Assembly (NCBI RefSeq): GCF_900105905.1 | Contig: NZ_FNSV01000005.1 | Span: 5,022,001 to 5,086,000, forward strand | DNA: 64,000 bases | Direction: 5' to 3' | Source of the DNA: Rhodococcus koreensis | GTDB taxonomy: Bacteria; Actinomycetota; Actinomycetes; Mycobacteriales; Mycobacteriaceae | Program-made: the position numbers and the translations under genes | Shown: positions 44,033-52,945 of the stretch, in pieces | Position numbering within the stretch: position 1 is the stretch's first letter | How the letters are laid out: each line of letters opens with the position of its first letter | The notes under the pieces: model-generated | Told to the model about the DNA's origin: nothing | Databases searched by the model: none | What the model saw: the letters and a program-made list of their open reading frames with translations, nothing else

Positions 44033-44802
44033 GAATCCACCTCGAGCGTCACCCCGACCTCCGACAATCGCCGGCTCAGCTTCGGGAGATGGCTGCCCGG
44101 CCAGTACAGCTGCGCACAGTCCCGGCACCGGCTGAACTGGTGTTCGTTGCGCGCGACCCCCGGCGGCGCCTCGGCGAGCGCGTCGTCGCGGGGAATCGGC
44201 GCGAGTAACCCGTTGCATCGCGCGCACCGCGTGAACGGCGTGATCCGCGACCGAAGGTCGAAGCGGTCCAACACTTCCCGCAGCTGCCGGCGTGGGTCCG
44301 TTTCGTGCAGGAACGCCCCGTGGGTGACCGCCGACCTCTTGAGCAGTCCCGTGTCCCGGGTCAGGACGATGCGGTGCTCGGCGAGGGAGATGTCCACCAG
44401 TTCCGTGTCGTCGAAGTCGTTGCGGTAGCGGGTGTCGAAGCCGAGCAGGCGGAGGTAGCGGGCGAGGCGGCCGAGGTGCACGTCGAGCACGAATGTCGGG
44501 TCCCGCAACGGTCGCGGGCGCAGTTGCGTCACCCCGGTCAGGTCGAAACGCTCGAACACGGGATACACCGCGACGCGTTCGCCGCCGCGCAGGAGATACG
44601 CGAAATCGACGGACACTTCGTCGACGAGGATCAGATCCACCTCGGTGTGCGGGACGCCCAGCGCCTCGATGCGGTCCTTCACCGACGGTGTGCCGTCGAA
44701 TCGGTGCTCGAAGGTGCGCTTGCGCTGCACCGGCGGCAGAAAGTCGTTCAGCTCCTCGTAGAAGCGGAACTCGCAGTGGCGAAGCGGTTCGGGCATCGGC
44801 AT
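44020..44802 (-). CDS. Mut7-C RNase-domain protein with N-terminal ubiquitin-like domain
   Basis: The 260-residue protein pairs a ubiquitin-like beta-grasp segment (about 10-95, CEFRFYEELNDFLPPVQRKR) with a Mut7-C PIN-like RNase domain. The RNase domain has FVLDVHLGRLARYLRLLGFD, then RIVLTRDTGLL with conserved Asp residues, and a zinc-ribbon RCARCNGLL paired with SRCRDCAQLYW. Members are thought to be RNases or toxin-like nucleases; targets are unknown. The ATG at 44802 fits. It lies 9 bp downstream of the MFS gene on the same strand. Confidence 0.87.
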   Translation of the reverse strand: MPMPEPLRHCEFRFYEELNDFLPPVQRKRTFEHRFDGTPSVKDRIEALGVPHTEVDLILVDEVSVDFAYLLRGGERVAVYPVFERFDLTGVTQLRPRPLRDPTFVLDVHLGRLARYLRLLGFDTRYRNDFDDTELVDISLAEHRIVLTRDTGLLKRSAVTHGAFLHETDPRRQLREVLDRFDLRSRITPFTRCARCNGLLAPIPRDDALAEAPPGVARNEHQFSRCRDCAQLYWPGSHLPKLSRRLSEVGVTLEVDSQEA

Positions 44803-44811
44803 TTCACGTCC

Positions 44812-46116
44812 TCAGGCCACAGTACTGGCCGCCTCGGCCCGGTCCCCACCCTTCGTGCGGACGCCCAGCACGGCGACGACGCCGCACAGGACGGCGCCGA
44901 TGATCGCGAGTTCGAGGACGGCCACGTGCATGCCCTGGACGGTGATGGCGATGCCCGCGCAGATGGACGGCACCGCGAGACCGACGTAGCCGACGGTAAA
45001 GAACGCGGCGAGCGTCCCGCCCTGGGCATCGGGGGCGTGCTCGGCGGCCGCGGCGCCCACCGCGCGCATCGCACCGGCGAACGAGAGTCCGTGTCCCACA
45101 CCGACGACGACCGTCACGGCGCACAGAAGGGCGAGGGACGGCGCGAAGTCGACGACGAGCAGACCCACCATGCCGACGCCGACGGCGCCGATGCCCAGCG
45201 TTCGGCAGAGCACCGTTCCGAGCCGGTTGGCGACGAGTTGCGCCGACACCGAGCACACCATGACCAGCGCGGCGGCACCGCCGGCGACCACCAGGTTGCT
45301 CACGTCGAGCAGGTCGATGATCCACGTCGGGACCACCGACTGGAACAGGCCGACGGCGCCCCACGCCAGCGCCACTCCGAGGGAGGACAGCCAGAACACC
45401 CGGCGGAGCGGTGCGGGGACGTGCGGCACCTGGAACAACTGGGTGGGGCGTGACTGTCCGCCGGTGGGTGCGGGGAGCAGCAGCACCAGGATCAGCGCGG
45501 GCAGGAGAGCCAGCGTGAACAGCACGTACGGCAAGACCAGGGCGTGCGGAAGGTACTGCGCGACGGCGCCGCCGAAGAGCGGGCCGAGCGCCGCACCGAG
45601 GGCGGTGGTGAGGGTGGCGGCGAGACCGGCGCGGCGAAGGTTCCGGGCGGGTTCGTGCTCGATCAGGGCGGCGGAACCGGCGGCCGAGCACGCGCCGACG
45701 GCGATCCCCTGGGAGATCCGGCCGAGGAACAGCCAGACGGTCGAATCGGCGAAGGCGAGGAGCACGGCGCCCAGCACGCTGAAGAAGATCGCGGCCAGCA
45801 ACACGAAGCGGCGTCCGAGCGCGTCCGACAGCGGGCCGAAGAACAGCAGCGAGGGAAGCAGACCGGCGACGTAGACGGCGAAGATCAGCGTCTGGACCAG
45901 CGGGGTGAAACCGAATTCGTGGCGGTACAGCGAGTACAGCGCCGTGGGCATGTTGGAGCCGAGGAGCAGGACGACGAGGAGATAGTTCAGACCGTGGAAG
46001 TGGCGGCTGGTGGTGCGGGCGGTGGCGGTCGGGAGGGTGCCGGCGCGAGCGGTTGACGTGGACGTGTGGGGTCGCCTCCTCGGGCTGTCCGAATATGTGA
46101 AGCTGTCCAAATACAT
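44812..46116 (-). CDS. MFS transporter (drug-efflux type)
   Basis: The 434-residue product has about 12 membrane segments starting with NYLLVVLLLGSNMPTALYSLY and the inter-helix motif FFGPLSDALGRRFVLLAA, typical of the major facilitator superfamily. The first about 40 residues are polar and the real start may lie further in. It is divergent from an FCD-domain GntR regulator 68 bp away, which probably controls it, and is followed by the Mut7-C gene. The exported substrate is unknown. Confidence 0.87.
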   Translation of the reverse strand: MYLDSFTYSDSPRRRPHTSTSTARAGTLPTATARTTSRHFHGLNYLLVVLLLGSNMPTALYSLYRHEFGFTPLVQTLIFAVYVAGLLPSLLFFGPLSDALGRRFVLLAAIFFSVLGAVLLAFADSTVWLFLGRISQGIAVGACSAAGSAALIEHEPARNLRRAGLAATLTTALGAALGPLFGGAVAQYLPHALVLPYVLFTLALLPALILVLLLPAPTGGQSRPTQLFQVPHVPAPLRRVFWLSSLGVALAWGAVGLFQSVVPTWIIDLLDVSNLVVAGGAAALVMVCSVSAQLVANRLGTVLCRTLGIGAVGVGMVGLLVVDFAPSLALLCAVTVVVGVGHGLSFAGAMRAVGAAAAEHAPDAQGGTLAAFFTVGYVGLAVPSICAGIAITVQGMHVAVLELAIIGAVLCGVVAVLGVRTKGGDRAEAASTVA

Positions 46117-46184
46117 GGGACGTCCTACGTAGTTTAGACGGGCCGGTCGGGACGAGCGAGCCGACGAGGTGTGAGGATGAGTAC
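46117..46184. promoter_or_regulatory. Divergent promoter region with CTACGTAG palindrome
   Basis: The 68-bp gap between the MFS and FCD genes contains CTACGTAG at 46125-46132 inside GTCCTACGTAGTTTAGAC. A short palindrome here is a reasonable site for the GntR-type regulator, but a single site is weak evidence. Confidence 0.4.
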
Positions 46185-46862
46185 ATGACGGTGGTTCGGC
46201 GCGAGTCCGCGTATCAGCAGTCCCTGGACTGGATGCGCGGCAGGATCGCCGAGGGCGACTGGAAGGTGGGCGAGCGCATCCCCACCGAACCCGAGCTGAT
46301 GACGCTGCTCGGGGTCGGGCGCAACACCGTGCGCGAGGCCATCAAGACCCTGACGTCCACGGGCATCCTCGAGATCCGGCGGGGATCGGGGACGTTCGTG
46401 CGGGCACGCACCGACATCGGAGGGCTGCTCGGGCGGCAGGTCGCGGTCGCCGAGATGCTCAACGTCTTCGAGGTCCGGCGGGCCCTCGAGACGGAGGCCG
46501 TCCGGCTGGCGTGCGGGCGGCGCACCGACGACGACCTGCGGTCGCTGTCCGCGCTACTCGACGAACGGCAGCGCACCGCCGACGAGGCATCCCGATTCGC
46601 GGACGCCGACCTCGCGTTCCACCTCGGGGTCGTGGAGGCCGCGCACAATCCGGTGCTGTCCGACCTGTTCGCCGGGATCCTCGAACCCACCCGCGCCACC
46701 TACGACTTCACCGAGGGCGTCCACCCGCCGTCGCTGACCACCGACGACCACCACGCCGTCGTCGACGCGATCGCCGCCCGCGACGAGGACGCCGCCGTCC
46801 GCGCCGCCCTCGGCTACCTCGACCGCGTGCTCGACGCGGTGCACCAAGCCTCCCGCCCGTGA
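46185..46862 (+). CDS. GntR-family regulator, FadR subgroup (FCD domain)
   Basis: The 225-residue protein has an N-terminal winged helix (WKVGERIPTEPELMTLLGVG, NTVREAIKTLTSTGILEIRR, GSGTFVRA) and an FCD ligand-binding domain from about 85 (FEVRRALETEAVRLA, FHLGVVEAAHNPVLSDL). Metal-binding Asp and His residues of FCD proteins are visible (ADLAFH, DHHAVV). Ligands are usually carboxylic acids. It is divergent from the MFS gene, which it likely controls, and ends in a terminator hairpin shared with the convergent DUF1648 gene. Confidence 0.9.
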   Translation: MTVVRRESAYQQSLDWMRGRIAEGDWKVGERIPTEPELMTLLGVGRNTVREAIKTLTSTGILEIRRGSGTFVRARTDIGGLLGRQVAVAEMLNVFEVRRALETEAVRLACGRRTDDDLRSLSALLDERQRTADEASRFADADLAFHLGVVEAAHNPVLSDLFAGILEPTRATYDFTEGVHPPSLTTDDHHAVVDAIAARDEDAAVRAALGYLDRVLDAVHQASRP

Positions 46863-46904
46863 GTGGTTAGCGAGTCCCTGCACTCTTTGCGCACTCACGG
46901 GCGG
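46853..46904. terminator. Bidirectional hairpin with 13-bp perfect arms
   Basis: CCGCCCGTGAGTG at 46853-46865 pairs perfectly with 46892-46904 around a 26-nt loop. It overlaps the ends of both convergent genes. The GTGAGT core with TT a few bases on recalls the 37400-37443 hairpin. Confidence 0.75.
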
Positions 46905-47866
46905 CGGAGCCGCCTGTCGGCGAACGCGTTGAGTGCGCCGGCCATCTCCTCGGCCCGCGCGCTGGTGACGGTCAGGCGGTCGCCGCACGCGGTCGTGACG
47001 ATCACGGCGGGGCCGGTCCTCGTCACGACGCCGTAGTTGCGCCTGCCCTTCACCTTGAGTCCCCAGCCGCCGAAGTCGTCGAACGGTGCGATGACGTCGA
47101 CGCGGGCGCCCTCGATCTCCTCGATCCCGTACTGCAGCGCGGTCATGCCCATGTTCACCACCCGGATGCCGGTCCGGTCGACGATCACCCGGAATCGGAG
47201 CAGGCTCACGATCAGCAGCCCCACCGGAACGAACACGGCGAGCGGCCACCATCCGTCGACGAGCAGGCAGACCGCGAGAGCAGGCGCGACACCGAGCAGC
47301 AGGAGCAGCACCAGCGAGCCGACGGTGCCGAACCCGACCGTGTCCGCGACGGTCGCAGGGTCGTCGGCGCGCGGCAACCGTGGGTCGGGAGTACCGGTCG
47401 CGGCGACCCGGGGCCGGTAGTCGCGGAGCAGGGCGGCGCCGATCAGGCCGACGACGGCGCCGATCACGACACCGAGGCCGAGCGACCACAGCGGGAGTTC
47501 GGTGTCCGCGGGGTCGGTGACGTCGAGTTGGACGTAGAGCAGCAGCACCTGCACCGTGAGGATCAGGCCGACCACGGACAGCCCGACGACGAGCATCGTG
47601 CGGCGCATCATCAGCATTGCCTGGGCGAGGGCGGCGATCGCGGAGCATCCGCCGCCGAACAAGACCGTCACCAGGGCGAACGTCCAGGCGCTGGACATCG
47701 GGGTGGAGAAGCCGTCCGGCGAGGTGGTGGTCCAGTGCGTCGCGATCTGCGCAGGAAGCCGCGGTTCCCAGACCTTCGTGAGGATCACCCCGGACAGCGC
47801 GGCGATCACCGGGAGCAGCAGACCGAAGACTGCGCCTGCGGGGTCGACGACGCGCGAGGAGTTCAC
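46895..47866 (-). CDS. DUF1648-domain membrane protein
   Basis: The 323-residue product has an N-terminal DUF1648 segment (LLPVIAALSGVILTKVWEPRLPAQIATHW). Further hydrophobic segments lie near 65, 90, 130, 190 and 215. A soluble C-terminal part of about 95 residues contains RVVNMGMTALQYGIEEIEGARV and ends RRLRRP. DUF1648 proteins often accompany SdpI-like membrane proteins, and here an SdpI-like gene lies 21 bp upstream. The function of this pair in actinobacteria is unknown. Confidence 0.83.
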   Translation of the reverse strand: MNSSRVVDPAGAVFGLLLPVIAALSGVILTKVWEPRLPAQIATHWTTTSPDGFSTPMSSAWTFALVTVLFGGGCSAIAALAQAMLMMRRTMLVVGLSVVGLILTVQVLLLYVQLDVTDPADTELPLWSLGLGVVIGAVVGLIGAALLRDYRPRVAATGTPDPRLPRADDPATVADTVGFGTVGSLVLLLLLGVAPALAVCLLVDGWWPLAVFVPVGLLIVSLLRFRVIVDRTGIRVVNMGMTALQYGIEEIEGARVDVIAPFDDFGGWGLKVKGRRNYGVVTRTGPAVIVTTACGDRLTVTSARAEEMAGALNAFADRRLRRP

Positions 47867-47887
47867 CGGAGGGCCGTCGCCTGCCGG

Positions 47888-48289
47888 TCAGGACGGCTGG
47901 CAGGCGCCCTTCAGGGAGCACGCGCCGCAGGAACTGCCGCATCCACCGGTGTCGGCGGCGGGCACCGACGCGGCGGCACGGGCACCGAGCGATCCGCCCG
48001 TCGCCGCGGTGAGCGCGGCGGCCACGACGCTGACGAGGACGGCGCCGATTCCGAAGACTCCGCCGATCAGGATTCCGGCGATTCCGCCGATGACGAGGAG
48101 CCCGGCCGCGGCAAGCAGGGTGGGCCCCGCGACCTTGTTGGCCAGCGCAAACGTCTGATCGTCCCGCATCGTCTCGGGGGTGCGGACACCCGCCCACCGG
48201 TTGCGCGGGAGGCGCTCGGCGAGGCCTGCAACGGCGACACCGGAGACGGCGACGGCGAGCACGAACAGCACGACGGAGGCAATCAACAC
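47888..48289 (-). CDS. SdpI-like membrane protein with cysteine-rich tail
   Basis: The 133-residue form begins at GTG 48289 (VLIASVVLFVLAVAV). Its SdpI/YhfL-type motif reads NRWAGVRTPETMRDDQTFALAN and is followed by two hydrophobic segments (about 60-105). SdpI itself gives immunity to the SdpC toxin in Bacillus, but many relatives have other roles. The tail GGCGSSCGACSLKGACQPS has four closely spaced cysteines, suggesting a metal or redox site. The longer frame to 48430 overlaps leuS on the other strand and is rejected. Confidence 0.8.
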   Translation of the reverse strand: MLIASVVLFVLAVAVSGVAVAGLAERLPRNRWAGVRTPETMRDDQTFALANKVAGPTLLAAAGLLVIGGIAGILIGGVFGIGAVLVSVVAAALTAATGGSLGARAAASVPAADTGGCGSSCGACSLKGACQPS

Positions 48290-48404
48290 GTGACCAGGAT
48301 ACGGCGGACCCGGATGCGCAGGTGAGCCCGGGTGGGGTGAGGCTCTACCCTGGTTGTCGGTATCCCCCTGATCCAGAATGTCAGCCAAGTAGATAGCGAC
48401 CACA

Positions 48405-51269
48405 GTGACCGAGCACGTGCAGCCCGCCAACCCGTCCGACGCGACCCCGCAGCACCGCTACACCGCGGAGCTCGCCGGCCAGATCGAGCAGCGCTGGCAG
48501 GACCGGTGGAGCGAGGAGGGCACGTTCGACGCGCCCAACCCGGTCGGCCCCCTCGCCGGCGACGTGCCCGCGGACAAGTTGTTCGTGCAGGACATGTTCC
48601 CGTACCCGTCGGGGACGGGTCTGCACGTGGGCCACCCGCTCGGCTACATCGCCACCGACGTGTTCGCCCGCTATCACCGCATGCAGGGCCACAACGTGCT
48701 GCACACCCTCGGCTACGACGCGTTCGGTCTGCCTGCCGAGCAGTACGCGGTGCAGACGGGCACGCACCCGCGGACCACCACCGAGGCCAACATCGGCAAC
48801 ATGAAGCGCCAGCTGCGCCGCCTCGGGCTCGGCCACGACGAGCGCCGCACATTCGCGACCACCGACGTCGACTTCTACCACTGGACGCAGTGGATCTTCC
48901 TGCAGATCCACGACGCGTGGTTCGACAAGGAGGCCGGCAAGGCCCGCCGCATCTCCGAGCTCGAGGCCGAGTTCGTGTCGGGGGCGCGCGCCCTGGAAGA
49001 CGGACGGGACTGGGCGTCGCTGTCCGTGACCGAGAAGGAAGCGGTCCTCGACTCCTACCGCCTCGTGTACCACTCCGATTCGATGGTCAACTGGTGCCCC
49101 GGTCTGGGCACGGTGCTGGCCAACGAGGAGGTCACCGCCGACGGTCGCAGCGACCGCGGCAACTTCCCCGTGTTCCGTAAGCACCTGCAGCAGTGGATGA
49201 TGCGCATCACCGCGTACTCCGACCGTCTGGTGGACGACCTGGACTACCTGGACTGGCCGGAGAAGGTCAAGACCATGCAGCGCAACTGGATCGGGCGCTC
49301 GCACGGTGCGCAGGTGCGGTTCCAGGCAGTGGTCGAGCGAAGCGAGGGTGAATCCTCTGCTCACGACATCGAGGTGTTTACGACACGGCCGGACACGCTG
49401 TTCGGTGCGACGTACGTGACGCTGGCGCCGGAGCACGAACTGGTCGACGAGATCGTCGCGGCCGCGTGGCCCGAGGGTGTGGATTCGCGCTGGACCGGCG
49501 GTGCCGCAACGCCCGCTGAAGCGGTTGCGGCGTACCGGAAGTCGATCGCGGCCAAGTCGGACCTGGAGCGGCAGGAATACAAGGAGAAGACGGGCGTCTT
49601 CCTCGGCACGTACGCGCTGAACCCCGTCAACGGGCACAAGTTGCCGGTGTTCATCGCCGACTACGTCCTCACCGGGTACGGCACGGGCGCCATCATGGCC
49701 GTGCCGGGCCACGACCACCGCGACTACGAGTTCGCCACCGAGTTCGGTCTCGACATCGTCGAGGTGATCTCCGGCGGCGACCTCTCCAAGGACGCGTACA
49801 CCGGCGACGGCACGATCGTGAACTCCGACTTCCTGAACGGCATGTCCGTCGCCGACGCGAAGAAGGCCATCACCGAGCGGCTCGAGGCGGACGGCACCGG
49901 CAAGGGCACCATCCAGTACAAGTTGCGCGACTGGCTGTTCGCGCGGCAGCGGTACTGGGGCGAGCCGTTCCCGATCGTGTACGACGCCGAAGGCAACGCC
50001 CACGCCCTTCCGGAATCGGCTCTGCCCGTGGAGCTCCCGGAGGTCGAGGACTACGCACCCGTGTCGTTCGATCCCGACGACGCGTCCTCGGAGCCCTCTC
50101 CCCCGCTGGCGAAGGCCGTCGACTGGGTCAACGTCGAACTCGACCTCGGCGACGGACTGCAGACGTACCGCCGCGACACCAACGTGATGCCGCAGTGGGC
50201 GGGCAGCTCGTGGTACCAGCTGCGCTACATCGATCCCACCAACCCGGACGTGTTCTGCGACAAGGAGAACGAGCGGTACTGGACGGGTCCGCGTCCGGAG
50301 ATCCACGGGCCGAACGACCCCGGCGGCGTCGACCTGTACGTCGGTGGTGTCGAGCACGCGGTGCTGCACCTGCTGTACTCGCGGTTCTGGCACAAGGTGC
50401 TGTTCGACCTCGGGTACGTCAGCTCGAGCGAGCCGTACCGCCGCCTGTACAACCAGGGCTACATCCAGGCCTACGCGTACACCGATGCGCGCGGCGTGTA
50501 CGTGCCCGCCGACGAGGTGGAGGAGAAGGACGGCAAGTTCTTCCACCAGGGCGCCGAGGTCAACCGCGAGTACGGAAAGATGGGCAAGAGCCTCAAGAAC
50601 TCCGTGTCGCCGGACGACATCTGCGAGGAGTACGGCGCCGACACGCTCCGCGTGTACGAGATGTCGATGGGTCCGCTGGACACGTCCCGTCCGTGGGCGA
50701 CCAAGGACGTCGTCGGTGCGCAGCGCTTCCTGCAGCGCGCCTGGCGTGTGGTGGTCGACGAGGAGTCCGGCGCCGTGCGCGTCACCGACGACGCCCCGAC
50801 CGAGGACACGCTGCGCGCGCTGAACAAGGCGATCGCCGGGGTCAGCGAGGACTACACCGCACTGCGCGACAACACGGCCGCGGCCAAGCTGATCGAGTAC
50901 ACCAACCACCTCACCAAGGCGTCCCCGACCGGTGCCCCCCGCTCGGCGGTGGAACCGCTGGTGCTCATGCTCGCACCGCTGGCCCCGCACCTCGCGGAGG
51001 AACTGTGGTCGCGGCTCGGCCACGAGAAGTCGCTGGCGCACGGACCCTTCCCGGTCGCCGAGGAGAAGTGGCTCGTCGAAGACACCGTCGAGTACCCGAT
51101 CCAGGTCAACGGCAAGGTCCGCAGCCGCGTGACCGTCGCCGCCGACGCGCCGCGTGGTGAGATCGAGAAGATCGCGCTCGCCGACGACAAGATCGTCGCA
51201 CTGCTCGACGGTAAGGATCCGCGCAAGGTCATCGTCGTGCCCGGGAAGATGGTCAACATCGTCCTCTGA
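48405..51269 (+). CDS. leuS: Leucyl-tRNA synthetase
   Basis: LeuRS charges tRNA-Leu and edits mischarged norvaline and isoleucine. The 954-residue class I enzyme has the HIGH-type motif HVGH in PYPSGTGLHVGHPLGY at about residue 70. An inserted CP1 editing domain (about 240-440, with TTRPDTLFGATYV) follows. The KMSKS loop reads KMGKS in GKMGKSLKNSVSPDD, and the C terminus ends KVIVVPGKMVNIVL. The GTG at 48405 is used. It is divergent from the SdpI-like gene and closed by a strong hairpin at 51302-51345. Confidence 0.96.
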   Translation: MTEHVQPANPSDATPQHRYTAELAGQIEQRWQDRWSEEGTFDAPNPVGPLAGDVPADKLFVQDMFPYPSGTGLHVGHPLGYIATDVFARYHRMQGHNVLHTLGYDAFGLPAEQYAVQTGTHPRTTTEANIGNMKRQLRRLGLGHDERRTFATTDVDFYHWTQWIFLQIHDAWFDKEAGKARRISELEAEFVSGARALEDGRDWASLSVTEKEAVLDSYRLVYHSDSMVNWCPGLGTVLANEEVTADGRSDRGNFPVFRKHLQQWMMRITAYSDRLVDDLDYLDWPEKVKTMQRNWIGRSHGAQVRFQAVVERSEGESSAHDIEVFTTRPDTLFGATYVTLAPEHELVDEIVAAAWPEGVDSRWTGGAATPAEAVAAYRKSIAAKSDLERQEYKEKTGVFLGTYALNPVNGHKLPVFIADYVLTGYGTGAIMAVPGHDHRDYEFATEFGLDIVEVISGGDLSKDAYTGDGTIVNSDFLNGMSVADAKKAITERLEADGTGKGTIQYKLRDWLFARQRYWGEPFPIVYDAEGNAHALPESALPVELPEVEDYAPVSFDPDDASSEPSPPLAKAVDWVNVELDLGDGLQTYRRDTNVMPQWAGSSWYQLRYIDPTNPDVFCDKENERYWTGPRPEIHGPNDPGGVDLYVGGVEHAVLHLLYSRFWHKVLFDLGYVSSSEPYRRLYNQGYIQAYAYTDARGVYVPADEVEEKDGKFFHQGAEVNREYGKMGKSLKNSVSPDDICEEYGADTLRVYEMSMGPLDTSRPWATKDVVGAQRFLQRAWRVVVDEESGAVRVTDDAPTEDTLRALNKAIAGVSEDYTALRDNTAAAKLIEYTNHLTKASPTGAPRSAVEPLVLMLAPLAPHLAEELWSRLGHEKSLAHGPFPVAEEKWLVEDTVEYPIQVNGKVRSRVTVAADAPRGEIEKIALADDKIVALLDGKDPRKVIVVPGKMVNIVL

Positions 51270-51301
51270 CGCGTACCGCGGTCCCGCGTACCGCACAGCC
51301 G

Positions 51302-51345
51302 GAAGCCCATCGCCGTCACGGAAGGTCGTGACGGCGATGGGCTTC
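51302..51345. terminator. Bidirectional terminator between leuS and the HAD gene
   Basis: Arms 51302-51319 (GAAGCCCATCGCCGTCAC) and 51328-51345 are perfectly complementary over 18 bp with an 8-nt loop. It serves convergent genes. Confidence 0.9.
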
Positions 51346-51383
51346 GGTCGCTGACGGTTGGCCGCGTGGGGCCCCGCGGTGAG

Positions 51384-52118
51384 TCATTCGTTCCGCCCGG
51401 CCTCCTTCGCGACGCGTGCGGCGGCAGCGAATTCCGCCATGGTGGGGAATTCGAGGGCGTAGGTGTACTCGGCGGAGGGTTCGGGGGTGGCGCCCCAGCC
51501 CGGGCGGTCGTGGCGGCGGTTGATCCACACCGAGGGCAGACCGTGGCGCTTGGCGGGCACGTGATCGTGAAAGAGGCTCTGCGCCACATGCAGAAGACGC
51601 TCGCGGCGAACTTCGAGTTCTTCGAGCGCGCCGTCGAGGGCCTCGAAGTGGTTCGGCGCAGGCTTGTAGGCCTTGACGTCCTCGGCGGTGATGATCTTGT
51701 CGAACTCGACTCCCAGGCGTGCGTTGCTGCCGGCGAAGCCCGCACGGTGGACGTTGGACAGGATGATCAGCTTGTAGTCCTTCGTCAGGGAGGCAAGCGC
51801 TTCGGCGGAGTCGGGAAACGCCGGCCAGTCGGGGACCGATGCGCCGAGCCTGGCTGCCCATTCGTCGCCGACGTCTTTGCCGAGCGTCTCCCCCGTGCGG
51901 CGGAAGGCGTCGGCGAGGATGGCCGAGTACAGCGCGTCGGGGGTGTCGCGTTCGGCCCGGGCCTCGTTGTCCGCGTAGGCGAGGAGCAGTTCCTCGTCGG
52001 TCAACGCAAGTCCGACTTCCTTCGCCCAGGGCGCGAGGACAGCGGCGATGCCGGCTTCCCAGTCGATCAGGGTGCCGTAGCAGTCGAAGCTCAAGGCGTC
52101 GTAGTCGGCCAGATTCAT
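51384..52118 (-). CDS. Type II haloacid dehalogenase-like HAD hydrolase
   Basis: The 244-residue HAD protein has motif I DALSFDCYGTLIDWE with the nucleophile Asp near residue 12. Motif II is LIILSNVHRAGFAGSN, and KAYKPAPNHFEALDGAL carries the conserved lysine. The C-terminal acidic motif region reads LPSVWINRRH. It resembles 2-haloacid dehalogenases, though HAD sequence alone cannot fix the substrate. The ATG at 52118 has AAGGAGAACC upstream. It is divergent from an FCD regulator 132 bp away, which probably controls it. Confidence 0.88.
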   Translation of the reverse strand: MNLADYDALSFDCYGTLIDWEAGIAAVLAPWAKEVGLALTDEELLLAYADNEARAERDTPDALYSAILADAFRRTGETLGKDVGDEWAARLGASVPDWPAFPDSAEALASLTKDYKLIILSNVHRAGFAGSNARLGVEFDKIITAEDVKAYKPAPNHFEALDGALEELEVRRERLLHVAQSLFHDHVPAKRHGLPSVWINRRHDRPGWGATPEPSAEYTYALEFPTMAEFAAAARVAKEAGRNE

Positions 52119-52173
52119 GGTGGTTCTCCTTGCGGTGTGGTCGCAGTGCCCTGATCAGGCGGTAACTCGGTAT

Positions 52174-52188
52174 TACTGTTATACAGTA
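52174..52188. promoter_or_regulatory. Candidate operator palindrome between HAD and GntR genes
   Basis: TACTGTTATACAGTA is a 6-3-6 inverted repeat in the divergent gap. A second imperfect one, GTATA-GCAGA-TATAC, lies at 52216-52230. Both are plausible sites for the FCD regulator. Confidence 0.6.
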
Positions 52189-52250
52189 CAACAGGGAGGG
52201 CGGGAGTGGTAGGCGGTATAGCAGATATACTGCGCCCGGAGGAGGACGGT

Positions 52251-52889
52251 ATGAGTCCAGTGCTGCAAACCCAGACCACCCGCGACGCGCTGGTGGCGGA
52301 GATCCGTGCCCAGATCCTCGGGGGTGCCCTCGCGCCCGGTACCCCGTTGACCGAGACAGGTCTGGCGGCCATGTTCGACGTCGCTCGCCCCACGGTGCGG
52401 TCGGCGCTGCAGGTGCTGACGAGCCGTCACCTCGCCCAGCAGTCCCAGGGTCGGTCGCTGATCGTTCCGGTTCTCGATCACGAGGACGTCCGCGATCTGT
52501 ACTTCGTGCGGATTCCACTCGAACTCGAAGGCGTCCGGGTCATCGTCGAGAACGGCATCCCGCTCGGTGAGGCCGAGCGGTATCTCGAGGAGATGGAGCA
52601 GATGCCGGCCGACGCCAGTTGGGCGGACCGAGTCGAAGTCCACTCGGCGTTCCACGTCGCCATCATCGACGCGGTCGGCAGCAATCGACTGAGCCGAATC
52701 TATTCGACACTGCAAGACGAAATGCAGTTGTGCCTGGCGCAGATCCAGAAGTCGTACCCGAATCCCCGAGATCTCGCGACGGAGCACCGAAAACTCCTGG
52801 GCGAGTTACGATCCGCCGACCTCGATCGTGCGCAGGGTGAGATGCGCAGACACCTCGAGCGGGCGGTGGAGAACTACGAGAGCACCTGA
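52251..52889 (+). CDS. GntR-family regulator with FCD domain
   Basis: The 212-residue product from ATG 52251 (MSPVLQTQTTRDALVAEIR) follows a GGAGGAGG ribosome site. Its winged helix reads LTETGLAAMFDVARPTVRSAL. The FCD domain (VEVHSAFHVAIIDAVGSNRL, ATEHRKLLGELRSADL) keeps His residues of the metal site. A longer frame from 52206 would cover the operators. It is divergent from the HAD gene and lies 56 bp before a truncated LuxR-type gene, so the boundary here may be an insertion edge. Confidence 0.9.
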   Translation: MSPVLQTQTTRDALVAEIRAQILGGALAPGTPLTETGLAAMFDVARPTVRSALQVLTSRHLAQQSQGRSLIVPVLDHEDVRDLYFVRIPLELEGVRVIVENGIPLGEAERYLEEMEQMPADASWADRVEVHSAFHVAIIDAVGSNRLSRIYSTLQDEMQLCLAQIQKSYPNPRDLATEHRKLLGELRSADLDRAQGEMRRHLERAVENYEST

Positions 52890-52945
52890 TCGCGTCCCGT
52901 TGGCGTGACGGCGATTCCGTAGGTCCGGATGGCGCGGTAGAGAGA

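Noticed and set aside
50578..50592. KMGKS instead of KMSKS in leuS
   Set aside because: The variant is a tolerated form of the loop in class I synthetases, so it is not evidence of inactivation.
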